A stretch of DNA of 64,000 nucleotides, taken from assembly GCA_019358895.1 (NCBI GenBank), contig JAHHIG010000002.1, positions 124,001 to 188,000 on the forward strand, written 5' to 3'. The stretch comes from Tildeniella nuda ZEHNDER 1965/U140 (GTDB taxonomy: Bacteria > Cyanobacteriota > Cyanobacteriia > Leptolyngbyales > Leptolyngbyaceae). The position numbers were made by a program, and so were the translations under genes. The notes beneath the pieces are model-generated. The model saw nothing but the letters and a program-made list of their open reading frames with translations, did not search any database and was not told the origin of the DNA. Shown here one piece after another: positions 34,688-45,109 of the stretch. Numbering within the stretch: position 1 is the stretch's first letter; each line of letters starts with the position of its first letter.

Positions 34688-35842
34688 CTAAGCCGTGGCA
34701 AAAACCTTCGCTGCTGCTGCTACACCTGCTCCGGGGGTAAAGCCTTCGTAGCTGAGTTCTTGCAAGGTTGCTTCCAGGGCACCAATAGCGGTCAAAATGT
34801 CACGATCGCTCACAAACCCTAAGTGACCAATACGGAAAATTTTGCCTTTGAGGTGATCTTGCCCGCCAGCGAGGATGATGTCAAACCGTTTTTTCATCAC
34901 GGTGCGAATTTGCTCAGCATCGACGCGATCGGGTATGACAGACGTAATGGCAGGACTGGCAGCAGTAGCGGGTGCCAGTAGTGGCATCCCCAGGGCGGTT
35001 ACAGCAGCGCGAGTGGCAGCAGCCAAGCGCTGATGACGAGCAAAGATGTTTTCCAACCCTTCTGCCTGCATCATTCGCAATGCTGCTTGCAGAGCAAAGA
35101 ACATATTTACAGGAGGCGTAAAGGGTGTTGTATTTTTCGCGGCATCTTTACGATACTTACCCAAATCGAGGTAGTAGCGAGGGAGTTTAGCGGTCGTATA
35201 CGCCTCCCAGGCTCTAGCATTCACTGCTACAAAGCCCAATCCGGGTGGCACCATGTAGCCCTTCTGCGAACCCGATGCCACGACATCTAGATTCCAGTCA
35301 TCAACAGGCACATGGTACGCGCCTAAACTGGTGACGGTATCTACAATAATGAGCGCTTCGCCGTGTGTCTTGACGTGTCGATTGATGGTTTCGAGGTCGT
35401 TGAGTACTCCGGTTGAGGTCTCGCTATGAGTGATGATGACCGCTTTGATCGTCTTGTTCGTGTCTTGTTCTAAGGACTCGCGGAACTGCTCTGGATCGAG
35501 TACCTGCCCCCATTCAGCAGCGATCGTTTCTACAGTTAGCCCGTATGCCTTTGCCAACTCAACCCAGCGCTCACCAAACTTGCCGTTGCTGCCAACAAGA
35601 ACACGATCGCCTGGACTCAAAAAGTTGATGATGGCGGCTTCCATCGCACCCGTACCGCTGACCGTCAAACTCAGTACATCATTTTTGGTTTGATGCAGCC
35701 ACTTCAGATTCTCAGTCACCTCTGCCATGATTTTGGAGAAGTCGCCACTGCGATGCCCGATCGGGTGCTTCGCCATTGCGAGTAGAACCTGTTCCGGTAC
35801 CGGGGTTGGACCCGGAATCATCAGCATTAACTTGTCGTCCAT
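34688..35842 (-). CDS. Class V PLP-dependent aminotransferase (alanine/serine-glyoxylate type)
   Basis: 384 aa, fold type I aminotransferase. MLMIPGPTPVPEQVLLAMA and HRSGDFSKIMAEV mark the substrate-binding N-terminus, VSGTGAMEAAI the PLP phosphate site, and ASGSQKGYMVPPGLGF the Schiff-base Lys. It belongs to the alanine-glyoxylate/serine-glyoxylate aminotransferase family; cyanobacterial members are often labelled 'soluble hydrogenase 42 kDa subunit'. A photorespiratory role (glyoxylate to glycine) is likely but not proven by sequence. It stands alone in its orientation block. Confidence 0.92.
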   Translation of the reverse strand: MDDKLMLMIPGPTPVPEQVLLAMAKHPIGHRSGDFSKIMAEVTENLKWLHQTKNDVLSLTVSGTGAMEAAIINFLSPGDRVLVGSNGKFGERWVELAKAYGLTVETIAAEWGQVLDPEQFRESLEQDTNKTIKAVIITHSETSTGVLNDLETINRHVKTHGEALIIVDTVTSLGAYHVPVDDWNLDVVASGSQKGYMVPPGLGFVAVNARAWEAYTTAKLPRYYLDLGKYRKDAAKNTTPFTPPVNMFFALQAALRMMQAEGLENIFARHQRLAAATRAAVTALGMPLLAPATAASPAITSVIPDRVDAEQIRTVMKKRFDIILAGGQDHLKGKIFRIGHLGFVSDRDILTAIGALEATLQELSYEGFTPGAGVAAAAKVFATA

Positions 35843-36028
35843 AATCTGCCCTGAGAATCGAGACTAGCGCGCACAATGGCGGCATCTTCCAGGATGACAC
35901 AATTTCTAACGTTTAAACAATTCTCAGAGGGGCTTCTAAAAGCAAGGCAGCGGCAAAAGCGACCCTACAGCAGTCAGCAGAACTCAAAACTTTCACTCCT
36001 CACCCCTTACTTCTTACTCCTCACTCTT

Positions 36029-37513
36029 TTACGATCGCCGCGTTTTGTGGTTACGACGACGAAGCAAGAAATCTGGCAAATCAACTTTAGGTTCGCGGTT
36101 GAAAGCAGTGTTGCTTAGCCGTGCTGGGCTGCTAGGTTCTGTTGTTTCATCAGCGGCAGCTAACAGTGCTGCTAGTAAATCGGACAGTTCCGCTGGAGGA
36201 TTCGGCAAAACGTGTTCTAAGAATGCTTTGAGTTTAAGGACATCGCTTTGGTTGCTGAAGCAGCGGTCTTTCCAATGTTGAATCGCGGTTTCATATTCGC
36301 TGGCTTGCTGTGCCTGACGCAGGATCTGTTCCTGCATATCGGTTGTCTGGCTTTCCACTTCCGCTATGCGTGTTTGCTGGCGATCGCGCTCTTCCTCAAG
36401 TTCCTGGCAGGCATGTCTGAGCATTGCCTGAGTGGTGGTTTGTTTTGCTGCCCGTGCTTCCAGCGCGGCAATTTTGGCATGAGCTGCTGCCAAGTCGGGG
36501 GCGATCGCTGAAGCTGCCGTCCCCGGCGTTCCAGTCGCTGCAAGCACAGCCCCATGAGTTGAAGCGTTAGACAGTCGAGACTGCTGCAAACTGTCCAGTA
36601 ATGCCTGCTGCTCTTGCAGGGTACGGTGAGCTTGCTGTAGTTCGGCTTCAAGTTGCTTTAAGGCAACCTGGCGATCGCTCAGGATTTGTGAGAGTTCGCT
36701 GACTTGAGCCTGAGCTTGCTCCAATCGTGCCGTCAGGTGAGCTGCCAGAGTGCGAGCATCCAGTGATTGAGTCTCTAGCGCTAAAGTCCGCTCCTGCTGT
36801 GCGTTCAGGTCTGCCTGTAGATTCTCTAGCTGTGCTTCCAAGCGCTGTTGATATGCCTGAACATCAACGCGATCGTGAGCGATCTGAGCCTGAAGCTGCG
36901 TGAGTTCTTGCTGCTGCGCCTGTGTGAGCGCCTCCATTGTGTTGAGGAGGGTTTGCAAGGAGCGATCGCGCGCTTGAGTTTCGGTCAATTGGGCATCCAG
37001 TGCCTGCTGCTGCTGCGCTAACTGGAGCTTTAAGCGTGCGATCGCCTGCTGCTGCACGTTAGAAATGTCTTCGGTTGATGCCAGTTGTGCCTCTAAAAGA
37101 TGCTGATCGACCACCTGTAGCTGCATTTCACGCAAGGATGTCAGCGATTGATCCAGCGCTTGCTCCAGGTGACGAATGCGCTCAATCTGCTGGTGCGAGA
37201 GCGATCGTGCTTGCCTTAATTCAGCTCTGAGTGTTTCTTGCTCTTGCTCCCACCGCTGTCGCTGAGATTCTAGCGCTGTCGCTCGTTGGGTGAGGTCAGC
37301 GATAAAACCCGGATCGATCGCATTGATTTCGTGGTGTTCTACCGCCCATCTGTCTAAATACTGTTGAAGCGGCTCTGTAGATTGAGGGGAGGCGGTTTCA
37401 GCGATCGGGATCGTCGTCACAGCGCTCAACGCGACCCTATCCAGCGTAGCGTCACCGTCAGAGTGTTTGACCTCTGCCGTCACAGAACTAGAAGCTGGGT
37501 TCGGTTCAGACAC
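36029..37513 (-). CDS. Long coiled-coil protein with conserved C-terminal tail (494 aa)
   Basis: No enzyme domain is recognised. Residues about 70-410 are almost continuous heptads rich in Gln, Glu, Leu and Ala, predicting a long coiled coil. A distinct C-terminal region follows: IQHWKDRCFSNQSDVLKLKA, LEHVLPNPPAELSDLL and the basic ending VDLPDFLLRRRNHKTRRS, which I recall as conserved among cyanobacterial proteins of this shape. There is no signal peptide or membrane helix, so it is probably cytoplasmic and may be structural or scaffolding. It is preceded by a 308-bp spacer with nothing recognisable. Confidence 0.75.
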   Translation of the reverse strand: MSEPNPASSSVTAEVKHSDGDATLDRVALSAVTTIPIAETASPQSTEPLQQYLDRWAVEHHEINAIDPGFIADLTQRATALESQRQRWEQEQETLRAELRQARSLSHQQIERIRHLEQALDQSLTSLREMQLQVVDQHLLEAQLASTEDISNVQQQAIARLKLQLAQQQQALDAQLTETQARDRSLQTLLNTMEALTQAQQQELTQLQAQIAHDRVDVQAYQQRLEAQLENLQADLNAQQERTLALETQSLDARTLAAHLTARLEQAQAQVSELSQILSDRQVALKQLEAELQQAHRTLQEQQALLDSLQQSRLSNASTHGAVLAATGTPGTAASAIAPDLAAAHAKIAALEARAAKQTTTQAMLRHACQELEEERDRQQTRIAEVESQTTDMQEQILRQAQQASEYETAIQHWKDRCFSNQSDVLKLKAFLEHVLPNPPAELSDLLAALLAAADETTEPSSPARLSNTAFNREPKVDLPDFLLRRRNHKTRRS

Positions 37514-37821
37514 ACAGGATTCCTCGAAAACGATGAGCCAGCCCTTCTGGTCACTTTCTAACCTTCTAGGATGACAATTCAGACTCCGGACTCGCAGCGC
37601 CTTGGGTAATCAATGAAGCTGCTTCAGAAGCTCTAAAGTCTAGCGTTTAACGTCTATCATCTCAACTCCGTCCTTCTCGCCGCAAGATTGAATCTAAATT
37701 AGTTGATCAAAAGAGTAATCGCCACCGTAAGTGATGGATGTTTGCAAATCATTCTTCCGCCAAGTGATGCACGGCTGCTCCTGATACCTGTGGTTCTGTA
37801 GCCCTAGAAAACAAGGGGATT

Positions 37822-38094
37822 CTACTCTTTTTGTAGACTCAGAAGGGTAGCAACCGTTTCTTGCTCAGCGGTAAGGCTGTTGAGTGACCAACGATACTCG
37901 ATCGGCAAATGGTTGCGCTGACAATCGTCTTCTAGCTGTTTCTGTAGTGCGAGTGCCTTGCGAAGAGTGATGATCAGTTGATGCACCTGTGCTTGTGATG
38001 AAGCCCGTTGACCAACTGCGACCATTGTTTGTCGTTCGAGCAGTTGGAGCAGCAGCTCGTAATGAATATGAGACGGAAGGGGAATGGATTCCAT
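37822..38094 (-). CDS. Small conserved cyanobacterial protein (DUF5340-like, 90 aa)
   Basis: Helical, soluble, 90 aa. MESIPLPSHIHYELLLQLLE and the following QVHQLIITLRKALALQKQLE resemble the cyanobacterial DUF5340 family as I remember it; the function is unknown. It lies on the same strand as trpC, downstream by 149 bp. The start is ATG 38094. The assignment to the family needs a profile search. Confidence 0.65.
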   Translation of the reverse strand: MESIPLPSHIHYELLLQLLERQTMVAVGQRASSQAQVHQLIITLRKALALQKQLEDDCQRNHLPIEYRWSLNSLTAEQETVATLLSLQKE

Positions 38095-38243
38095 GAAGCG
38101 GACTACCTTATAGCGTTAATCAACTGGGACAACAGGCTTGGTGAAGTAGCGTGTTCGGCAAAGCCGTATCTCGTCTATATCTAGAGAAAGGATAGGATCT
38201 AGAGAAAGGATAGGTAGAGAAAGGCTCCTTCGGGATAGCCGTA

Positions 38244-39152
38244 TCAGAGAGTGGGATTCTGAGCGGCTACCTGCCCGACGAGGCTTGCCAGCGCTACTCC
38301 TGGGTCGGGTTGCCGCATGAGCGCTTCACCCACCAGCACAGCGCTGGCACCTGCAGTTGCCACTAATTGCAAATCGTCAGGGGTATAAAGACCGGATTCA
38401 CTGACGATGAGTATGTTGCGCGATCGCAGTTGCTCCTGGCGATCGTCCAGTAGTCGGCACGTCGTCTGTAAATCGACTGAGAAATCCTGCAAGTTGCGAT
38501 TATTGATACCAATCAGGTTGACGCTATCCAACGCCAGGACGCGATCGAGTTCCTCTAAGGTATGCACCTCAACCAGCGCCGTCATACCCAGCGTTGCCAC
38601 AATCTTGAGGAAATACTGAAGGTCTTTATCAGACAGAATGGCGGCAATCAGCAGAAGCGCATCAGCGCCATTGACCCGCGCCAGATACATCTGATACGGG
38701 TAGATGATGAACTCTTTGCACAGCAGTGGTAACTCGGTCACAGCGCGAATACGAGCCAGGTTATCGAAGCTGCCCTGAAAGAATTTCTGGTCGGTCAAGA
38801 CTGAAAGACAGGTCGCACCGCCCTGTTCGTAAGCACGGGCGATCGCAACAGGATCAAAGTCTTCCCGAATGATTCCCTTGCTGGGAGATGCTTTTTTCAC
38901 TTCCGCGATCACAGCAGGACGAGTCTTGCCATGCTGGAGTGCCTGCAAGAAATTGCGCGGCGACGGTAAGTTTCGTACCTGCTTTTGCAGTTCCAGCAGA
39001 GGAACGCGATCGCGCAGTTGGGCAACCTCAGTCTCTTTCTGCCAGACGATTTCCTCCAAAATATGGCGAGGAGCGGCATCAGGCACCTTTGCCTGGTAGC
39101 GCAATGACTCTACAGAAACCGCAGGATTGGGTGGACGACGACGGATCTGCAT
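38244..39152 (-). CDS. trpC: Indole-3-glycerol phosphate synthase
   Basis: TIM-barrel enzyme of tryptophan biosynthesis that closes the indole ring of CdRP. Key segments: [20 protein letters not shown] (with the catalytic Lys), [51 protein letters not shown] and [14 protein letters not shown]. An N-terminal extension of about 25 residues ([20 protein letters not shown]) is usual in cyanobacterial TrpC. It lies beside lpdA with a 305-bp spacer, a neighbourhood often seen in cyanobacteria. Confidence 0.96.
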   Translation of the reverse strand: MQIRRRPPNPAVSVESLRYQAKVPDAAPRHILEEIVWQKETEVAQLRDRVPLLELQKQVRNLPSPRNFLQALQHGKTRPAVIAEVKKASPSKGIIREDFDPVAIARAYEQGGATCLSVLTDQKFFQGSFDNLARIRAVTELPLLCKEFIIYPYQMYLARVNGADALLLIAAILSDKDLQYFLKIVATLGMTALVEVHTLEELDRVLALDSVNLIGINNRNLQDFSVDLQTTCRLLDDRQEQLRSRNILIVSESGLYTPDDLQLVATAGASAVLVGEALMRQPDPGVALASLVGQVAAQNPTL

Positions 39153-39314
39153 CGGTGACTAAAGCGTAAAGGGAAAAAATGTACGATCGAGCCGTGTTTG
39201 ACCACTGCTCAAACTGATGCGTGATGAATGCTTTTGATAGCGTAACCTAACTATGAAAAGGCACGGGGAAGAAATGTGTCGAGCCGAACAAAATTGACTC
39301 GATTTTTTGAGGAA

Positions 39315-39453
39315 GTGAGGGGAGAGGAGTGAGGAGTGAGGGGGTAAGAGGGTGGGGAAGTTTTGAGTTGTGAACCCAGGTGTCGGGTATCCAGTATCGG
39401 CAAGAGGGTTGCGTTTTGCTTACTCCCTACTCCCTACTCCCTACTCCCTCTCC
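39315..39453. repeat. Simple heptamer repeats between trpC and lpdA
   Basis: GGAGAGGAGTGAGGAGTGAG at about 39320-39339, and four consecutive TACTCCC units near 39421-39448, are the two complementary faces of one GAGTGAG/CTACTCC-type 7-mer. The same pair occurs at 51245-51385. The rest of the 305-bp spacer shows no gene. Confidence 0.75.
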
Positions 39454-39457
39454 CCTT

Positions 39458-40885
39458 TCAATGCACTGCCCGCTTATACGCCTCATCCAGCACTTCTGAG
39501 AGAGTGGGATGAGCATGAACAAGGAAGGCAAGATCTTGGACGGTTTGCCGCTGTGCGATCGCGTTTGCCGCTTCTTGAATCAGGTCGGAGGCATGTAGAC
39601 CAAAGATATGAACGCCCAGCACTTCGCCCGTGTCTGGACGGTAGATAACCTTTGCTACGCCTTCAGTTTCACCTTCCGCGATCGCCTTTGCATTCCCCTT
39701 AAAATAGGTCCGAACAGCGGCAGCTTCAAAGCCCTCTGCTTTGCCTTTTTCCTTCGCAGCAGGCTCAGTCAAGCCAACGAAGCCAATTTCGGGATGGGTG
39801 AAGGCGGCAGCAGGAATGCTGTGGTAGTCAACGGTACGGGGGCGATCGCAGATGTTCTCGATCGCCGCTACGCCCTGAGCCGCTGCCGCATGAGCCAGCA
39901 TCAGTTTGCCCGTTGCGTCACCGATCGCCCAGAGATGGGGTACGGGTTCGCCACCTGCAAGCACTGCCATGTGATCGTTGATGGGGATAAAGCCGGGTCG
40001 CACAGTTTCTACGCCGACTGAATCTAGCCCTAAGTCTTTGGTCAGTGGCACCCGTCCCGTTGCAACCAGACAGGCATCGACTTCCAGGACTTCCACAATT
40101 TCCTTTGTTTTGGCATCTGCCAGTTCAATCACGACAGGCGAACCGGGAGTAATGCGTTTTGCTAATACGCCAACTTTAGTTTCGATATCGCGGGGCGTGA
40201 TGAGTACGCGTTGGGCAAGCTTGGCGATATCGGGGTCGAACCCCGGCATAAGTTGGTCGAGCGCTTCGATTAAGGTAATTTCGCAGCCCAGCGCGGAGTA
40301 AACGTCGGCAAACTCCAAGCCGATGTAGCCACTGCCGACGATCGCAATCCAGGGTGGCAACGACTCCAACCGCACCGCATCATCACTGGTAAAAACGGTT
40401 TTGCCATCCAATTCAATTCCCGGCGGCACAAAGGGTACAGAACCGGGCGCAAGCATAATATCTTTCGCCGTGATGGTTTTCTCACCATCCTTTGTTGTCA
40501 CTGAGACTTTTTGCACTCCAGCAATTTTGCCCCAGCCGTGAATGGTGTCTACTCCTAACCGCTTCAGACTACCGATGAGCGCCTCTCGCTGTTTGGTGAC
40601 AATGCTGTTGGCGTGGTCGGCGATCGCCTGACGATCGAACGCCACATCGCCTAATTGAATGCCCAACGCTTTCAGGTGAGGCGCATCCTGGAACTCGCGC
40701 ACACGCCCCGATGCTGCCAGCAGCGCTTTTGAAGGAATGCATCCCCGATTGACGCAAGTGCCACCCATCTCGGCAGCTTCCACAACCGCTGTTTTCAGCC
40801 CGCAACTGACCGCGTGGATTGCCGCCCCGTGCCCACCAACCCCAGCTCCAATGATGACTAAATCGTAATCGAATGACTGACTCAC
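39458..40885 (-). CDS. lpdA: Dihydrolipoamide dehydrogenase (E3)
   Basis: FAD-dependent E3 component of pyruvate dehydrogenase and the glycine cleavage system. The FAD site is [20 protein letters not shown], the redox disulfide [16 protein letters not shown], the NAD site [20 protein letters not shown], and the C-terminal His-Glu pair lies in [16 protein letters not shown]. The frame opens with ATG 40903, but GTG 40885 gives [13 protein letters not shown], the usual family start, with AGGAGAG just upstream; I prefer the GTG, giving 475 aa. Confidence 0.96.
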   Translation of the reverse strand: MSQSFDYDLVIIGAGVGGHGAAIHAVSCGLKTAVVEAAEMGGTCVNRGCIPSKALLAASGRVREFQDAPHLKALGIQLGDVAFDRQAIADHANSIVTKQREALIGSLKRLGVDTIHGWGKIAGVQKVSVTTKDGEKTITAKDIMLAPGSVPFVPPGIELDGKTVFTSDDAVRLESLPPWIAIVGSGYIGLEFADVYSALGCEITLIEALDQLMPGFDPDIAKLAQRVLITPRDIETKVGVLAKRITPGSPVVIELADAKTKEIVEVLEVDACLVATGRVPLTKDLGLDSVGVETVRPGFIPINDHMAVLAGGEPVPHLWAIGDATGKLMLAHAAAAQGVAAIENICDRPRTVDYHSIPAAAFTHPEIGFVGLTEPAAKEKGKAEGFEAAAVRTYFKGNAKAIAEGETEGVAKVIYRPDTGEVLGVHIFGLHASDLIQEAANAIAQRQTVQDLAFLVHAHPTLSEVLDEAYKRAVH

Positions 40886-41076
40886 TTCTCTCTCCTGGTG
40901 CATTACCTTCTATTGTCGGTTGGACGGGAGCGATCGACAAGGTGGGAGAGATGAAGGATGAGGGATGAAGGATGAAAGATAAAACACAAGTTCTACTGCT
41001 TAGGTCAGGAGGCAATCGGTTTGAATTTTTGGTTAGGATGCAGAAATAAGGCAGTTCTAAAAAGCGGGAGACTATT

Positions 41077-41709
41077 TTGTACGGAGCCGATCCGAAAGAT
41101 AAGCATCCGATGAAGGGATTTCCGCAAATCTGCTTCATTCAGAACACGGTGTCAAACCCCAATATCATCATTGGCGATTATACGTATTACGACGATCCAG
41201 AAGATTCGGAAGACTTTGAGCGGAATGTTCTGTACCACTTTCCCTTTATTGGCGATCGGCTCATTATTGGGAAGTTTTGCGCGTTGGCGAGAGGCGTAAC
41301 GTTCATCATGAATGGTGCCAATCATAAGTTAGATGGGTTTTCGACCTATCCGTTTCAGATCTTTGGCAACGGTTGGGAAAGAGTCATCCCTCAGCTTGAA
41401 GAGCTACCATACAAAGGCAATACAGTCATTGGAAACGATGTCTGGATTGGCTATGAAGCAGTGATTATGCCAGGAGTGCAAGTGGGCGATGGCGCGATTG
41501 TTGCAGCAAAATCAGTGGTAGTGAGTGATGTGCCGCCTTACACAATTTTTGGAGGCAACCCAGCCAAACGTATTCGTCAACGCTTTGATGACGAGGTGAT
41601 CCGATCGCTACTTGAAATCGCCTGGTGGAATTGGGAGATCAGCAAGATTACACGCAATTTGGAGAAGATTATGGCGGCAGATCTTGAAGCTCTAAAAAAC
41701 TGTGAGTAG
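41077..41709 (+). CDS. Vat-type xenobiotic O-acetyltransferase (left-handed beta helix)
   Basis: Hexapeptide acetyltransferase of the CatB/Vat group (210 aa). Diagnostic segments are IIGDYTYYDDPEDSEDFERN, LYHFPFIGDRLIIGKFCALA, GVTFIMNGANHKLDGFSTYP (catalytic His) and GNTVIGNDVWIGYEAVIMPG. Vat enzymes acetylate streptogramin A; close homologues in environmental bacteria may act on other substrates. The first in-frame start is TTG 41077 with GGGAG seven bases upstream, which keeps the N-terminal YGADPKDKHPMKG matching Vat proteins; ATG 41110 would cut it. It stands alone. Confidence 0.9.
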   Translation: MYGADPKDKHPMKGFPQICFIQNTVSNPNIIIGDYTYYDDPEDSEDFERNVLYHFPFIGDRLIIGKFCALARGVTFIMNGANHKLDGFSTYPFQIFGNGWERVIPQLEELPYKGNTVIGNDVWIGYEAVIMPGVQVGDGAIVAAKSVVVSDVPPYTIFGGNPAKRIRQRFDDEVIRSLLEIAWWNWEISKITRNLEKIMAADLEALKNCE

Positions 41710-41972
41710 AAGCACAGCAAGACTGTTGCGTTGGAGCGGACTGATACAGCTAGTCACGTTTTCAGTAGTTGCTGCTCCGATCGATCACTATGCCACCAAT
41801 GCTTCGCATTCTCCGATCAGTTCACGGGGTCAAGAGTGATGACGATCGGCTCTTGCAAACCCCAACTTAAAATCTCGACGCTGAGTGATGGTTGGCAAAA
41901 GCGCTGAAAAGGCAATCTTAAGACATGAGTTGCTAGAAAATAAGTGCAATTGGTGGAGAGACGCTGTAAAGT

Positions 41973-41986
41973 AGTACAAACGCTCT
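41973..41986 (+). promoter_or_regulatory. LexA-box-like site upstream of lexA
   Basis: AGTACAAACGCTCT resembles the cyanobacterial LexA operator RGTACNNNDGTWCB with two deviations and lies 10 bases before the lexA start codon. An autoregulatory site is plausible. It is a weak match. Confidence 0.4.
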
Positions 41987-41996
41987 TTGTCGCTTT

Positions 41997-42632
41997 ATGC
42001 TATCTCCACTAACACCGTCTCAGCAACGGGTTTTTACCTGGATTGAGGATTTTATTGCTCAACACGGTATGGCACCGACCTACCGCGAGATTCAAAAAGG
42101 GTTGAGTTATCGATCGCTGGCATCGGTACAGCTTCACATTGATACGCTAACGACGAAGCGGTTGCTCAGTCACGCTCCTCGCAAATCTCGTTCCCTCAAA
42201 ATTTTGCGTCCTAGCGATGGCATTCCGCTGATTGGGGCGATCGCCGCGCACAGTTTGGTCGAAACGTTTCCTGACCAGGAGATGCAGCACCTTGAACTTT
42301 CCTGCCTACCAAAGCTAGCGCACCTTTCACAACACGAACGTTCGCAGCATTTCGCGCTACAGGTGCGGGGCGACAGCATGACAGGGGCAATGATCGATCA
42401 CGATGATGTGGTGATTATGCGGAAAGAAACCAATCCCCGCTCCATTCGTAATGGCACGATCGTCGCTGCCCGAAAGAATGGTGCTACCACACTTAAGTAT
42501 CTCTATCGTCGAGGGCAACACCTTACTCTCCAGCCCGCCAACCCAGCTTACGAACCGACTGTCATCGATACCACTACAGAAGAGTTAGACATTCAGGGCG
42601 TTTACGTTGGGCTGCTTCGAGGATTAGTTTAA
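41997..42632 (+). CDS. lexA: LexA-family repressor
   Basis: The N-terminal winged helix (LTPSQQRVFTWIEDFIAQHG, then APTYREIQKGL and SVQLHIDTL) matches LexA. The C-terminal S24 domain keeps the Ser (GDSMTG, Ser127) and Lys (TTLKYLY, Lys167). The autocleavage site, Ala-Gly in classic LexA, reads IPLIGAIAAHSLVE here, so the bond would be Ala84-His85. In several cyanobacteria LexA is not cleaved and regulates redox or carbon genes instead of the SOS response; this sequence fits a poorly cleaved form. ATG 41997 is the only sensible start, 211 aa. It is convergent with the ABC1 kinase gene. Confidence 0.9.
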   Translation: MLSPLTPSQQRVFTWIEDFIAQHGMAPTYREIQKGLSYRSLASVQLHIDTLTTKRLLSHAPRKSRSLKILRPSDGIPLIGAIAAHSLVETFPDQEMQHLELSCLPKLAHLSQHERSQHFALQVRGDSMTGAMIDHDDVVIMRKETNPRSIRNGTIVAARKNGATTLKYLYRRGQHLTLQPANPAYEPTVIDTTTEELDIQGVYVGLLRGLV

Positions 42633-42640
42633 TCTGCGTT

Positions 42641-44698
42641 TCAAGGACGAGCGGCTGGCAGGCGCGGCTGATTGCTGGGTAACGGGCTAGAACGTTCTGA
42701 TTCATTTGTGAGGAGAAATTCACGGATGAAGCGGGCGATCGCTCGCTGAGCCAATCCTCCCGCAATTTGCTGTCCCATCTGCTGCGCCTCTGGCTTGAAC
42801 AGCAGCTTGGGAATCACTGGCAGTAGCTTAGCGGGGTCAAAGCCCTGCGTCTCCTGTAAAATCCCCAAAATCCGCTTCAGGTGCTCCAGAGTTTGCTGAC
42901 CTTCAGCCGGAACGGTCGCACGGTTAACGGTCAGACCCAACCGTTCAGCAAAGCCGTAGCGAATGTTGTTGAGCGTCGTATTGCCAAACAGATCCAGTCC
43001 TTTGACCGCTTCTTCCACGATTTGGTGCCGAATGAGTTCACCCCGCTCAGAAAAAAGGTAATCCAGCGTTTGATCAACCACCTGGCTCAAATCGTAATCG
43101 CTGCTGCCACGCGCGTTTTTTAGCAAATTTTCCAGACGGTTCCAACGAAAGCTGTTGTCTTTAAACAGCAGATCTTTCAACGATGCCCGTAGTTGTGGCG
43201 CTGGATCGGTCAGCAGACGCTTAGCGACGTAGGGGTATGCCTTGCTGAGCACTTTGAAGTCGGGATCGACATTAATGGCAATGCCTTCGAGGGTAACGAG
43301 CGATCGAATGATCAGCGCATAGTAGGCAGGCACTCGGAAGGGAAACTCATACATCAAGGCAGATAGTTGATCGGTAATACTCTTGATGTTGATTTCGGCA
43401 ACGCTCGTGCCCAAAGCGTCATTAAAAACGGTCGCAAAGGCAGGAATGATAGGAGTTAGATCCGTATCGGGGGTGAGAAACTCTAGATTCACATAATCTC
43501 TGGCTAAGCCCTCAAAGTCTCGGTTGACGAGGTGGACGATCGCCTCAATCAAGCCGTAGCGCTGAGCTGGTTTTACTTCGCTCATCATGCCAAAGTCCAG
43601 ATACGCTAGCTTGCCATCGGGCGTTGCTAACAGGTTGCCGGGATGGGGATCGGCATGGAAGAACCCATATTCTAAAAGCTGACGGAGAGAACATTGCACA
43701 CCGACTTCAATTAAGTAGCTGGCATCGGTTCCCTGTGCCCGAATGGCTTCTGGCTGGGTCAGCTTAATACCCGTAATCCACTCCATTGTTAGAACACGCC
43801 GTCCAGTGTATTCCCAGTAGATTTTGGGTACGTAGACATCCTTCATGTGCCCATAGAGTTTGGCAAAGCGCTCGGCGTTGCGCCCTTCATGGTTGTAATC
43901 CATCTCCTCAAAAATGCGGGCGGCAAACTCGTCCATAATGCCTACCAGATCACTACGAATCTGCTTGAAGAGCCGCATTGCCAGCGCTGCCAATCCACGC
44001 AGAATGTAAGTATCCAGCGCAATACTCTGTGCCAGCCCAGGACGCTGCACTTTCACTGCCACTTCTTCGCCCGTTTTGAGCCTGCCCCGGTAAACCTGAC
44101 CGAGAGACGCTGCCGCGATCGGATTTTCGGTGAGTTCCGCGTAGATCAGGCTGGGCGGTTCACCCAATTCTTCTTCGATAAACCGATAAGCGATCGCATT
44201 GTCGAACGGCGGTAACTGATCTTGCAGCCGAGTCAGCTCTTCTAAATACTCAGGCGGCACCAAATCGGGACGGGTAGACAGCGCTTGCCCAACTTTGATG
44301 AAGGCAGGACCGAGTCGTGTCAACAGTTCGCGCAGGCGGACGGCTTGTTGCTTGTGCTTACGTTCGCTAAAGCCAACACGGGTATGCCACCACCAGGTCA
44401 ACCCAAACGTAATAAACGGAAAGAAAATTTTGAACACTCTGCCCCAAACCTGGAGGGGATACTGCTGGTAGTGTGCCGCGATCGCGTCTGCATCGTAGCG
44501 CAACGAGCTGTCTTCCTCATCAGGCAAAATGTCTGCCAGCAGCAAGCGTTCTTCCAACTCGACGGTAATTTCGTCGTCTACTACTAACGTCGGAGTTACA
44601 CGCTCTGGTACTACCTCATGAAGCCCTTCTGCCGAGCCGAGAGGCACACGCTCCGAGTCGAATGAAACTGGTTGAGGCTGAGCAGTCTTGACATTCAT
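42641..44698 (-). CDS. ABC1/UbiB (AarF) family atypical kinase
   Basis: Atypical protein-like kinase of the AarF/UbiB/Coq8 family, linked to quinone and prenyl-lipid metabolism. KVGQALSTRPDLVPPEYLEE holds the KxGQ motif, AAASLGQVYRGRLKTGEEVA the Ala-rich nucleotide loop, VAVKVQRPG the Lys, and HADPHPGNLLATPDGKLAYL followed by DFGMM the catalytic and metal sites. The frame is open up to 44872, but ATG 44698 (MNVKTAQPQPVSF) starts the conserved protein; the upstream 58 residues are Arg/Ser/Cys-rich and unlikely to be translated. That gives 685 aa. Cyanobacteria carry several such paralogues; the substrate is unknown. Confidence 0.93.
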   Translation of the reverse strand: MNVKTAQPQPVSFDSERVPLGSAEGLHEVVPERVTPTLVVDDEITVELEERLLLADILPDEEDSSLRYDADAIAAHYQQYPLQVWGRVFKIFFPFITFGLTWWWHTRVGFSERKHKQQAVRLRELLTRLGPAFIKVGQALSTRPDLVPPEYLEELTRLQDQLPPFDNAIAYRFIEEELGEPPSLIYAELTENPIAAASLGQVYRGRLKTGEEVAVKVQRPGLAQSIALDTYILRGLAALAMRLFKQIRSDLVGIMDEFAARIFEEMDYNHEGRNAERFAKLYGHMKDVYVPKIYWEYTGRRVLTMEWITGIKLTQPEAIRAQGTDASYLIEVGVQCSLRQLLEYGFFHADPHPGNLLATPDGKLAYLDFGMMSEVKPAQRYGLIEAIVHLVNRDFEGLARDYVNLEFLTPDTDLTPIIPAFATVFNDALGTSVAEINIKSITDQLSALMYEFPFRVPAYYALIIRSLVTLEGIAINVDPDFKVLSKAYPYVAKRLLTDPAPQLRASLKDLLFKDNSFRWNRLENLLKNARGSSDYDLSQVVDQTLDYLFSERGELIRHQIVEEAVKGLDLFGNTTLNNIRYGFAERLGLTVNRATVPAEGQQTLEHLKRILGILQETQGFDPAKLLPVIPKLLFKPEAQQMGQQIAGGLAQRAIARFIREFLLTNESERSSPLPSNQPRLPAARP

Positions 44699-45109
44699 GA
44701 ATTTGCAGCCGGGTGAAAACGGTATGTAAAGTATCGTAACAACAATTCTGGGTAGCCTGTACTGAATGCGTGAATGAGAAATGCGTGAATGAGAGGCTTC
44801 CTCATCTGCGATCCCTCTACAAGCTAAGCATCGTACCTTTCTACTTTGCTCTGTCCAGAGGGACAAATGCAAGATGAGCTTTCCGAACTAGCCATCATCC
44901 CACGCGGTTGGGTAAACCACTTGTCTTGATACGCTTGATGCAAGTGCTTCAATGGTCTAACCACAAAAGTCGCTTCTGGCACTGAAAACGGAAACTCGAT
45001 CGTGTGCTGCCGAATGCTCTACACAAATCGCCGTAATTTCTCCACAAAGCCCTGGTTAGTGGTTTAAACTGCGTGGGCACCCTGGTTTCAAGTGCATCAG
45101 TAACCGTCA

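Noticed and set aside
44699-44872. N-terminal extension of the ABC1 kinase (58 residues)
   Set aside because: Arg/Cys/Ser-rich, repeats GCGTGAATGAGA at the DNA level, and the conserved protein starts at 44698.
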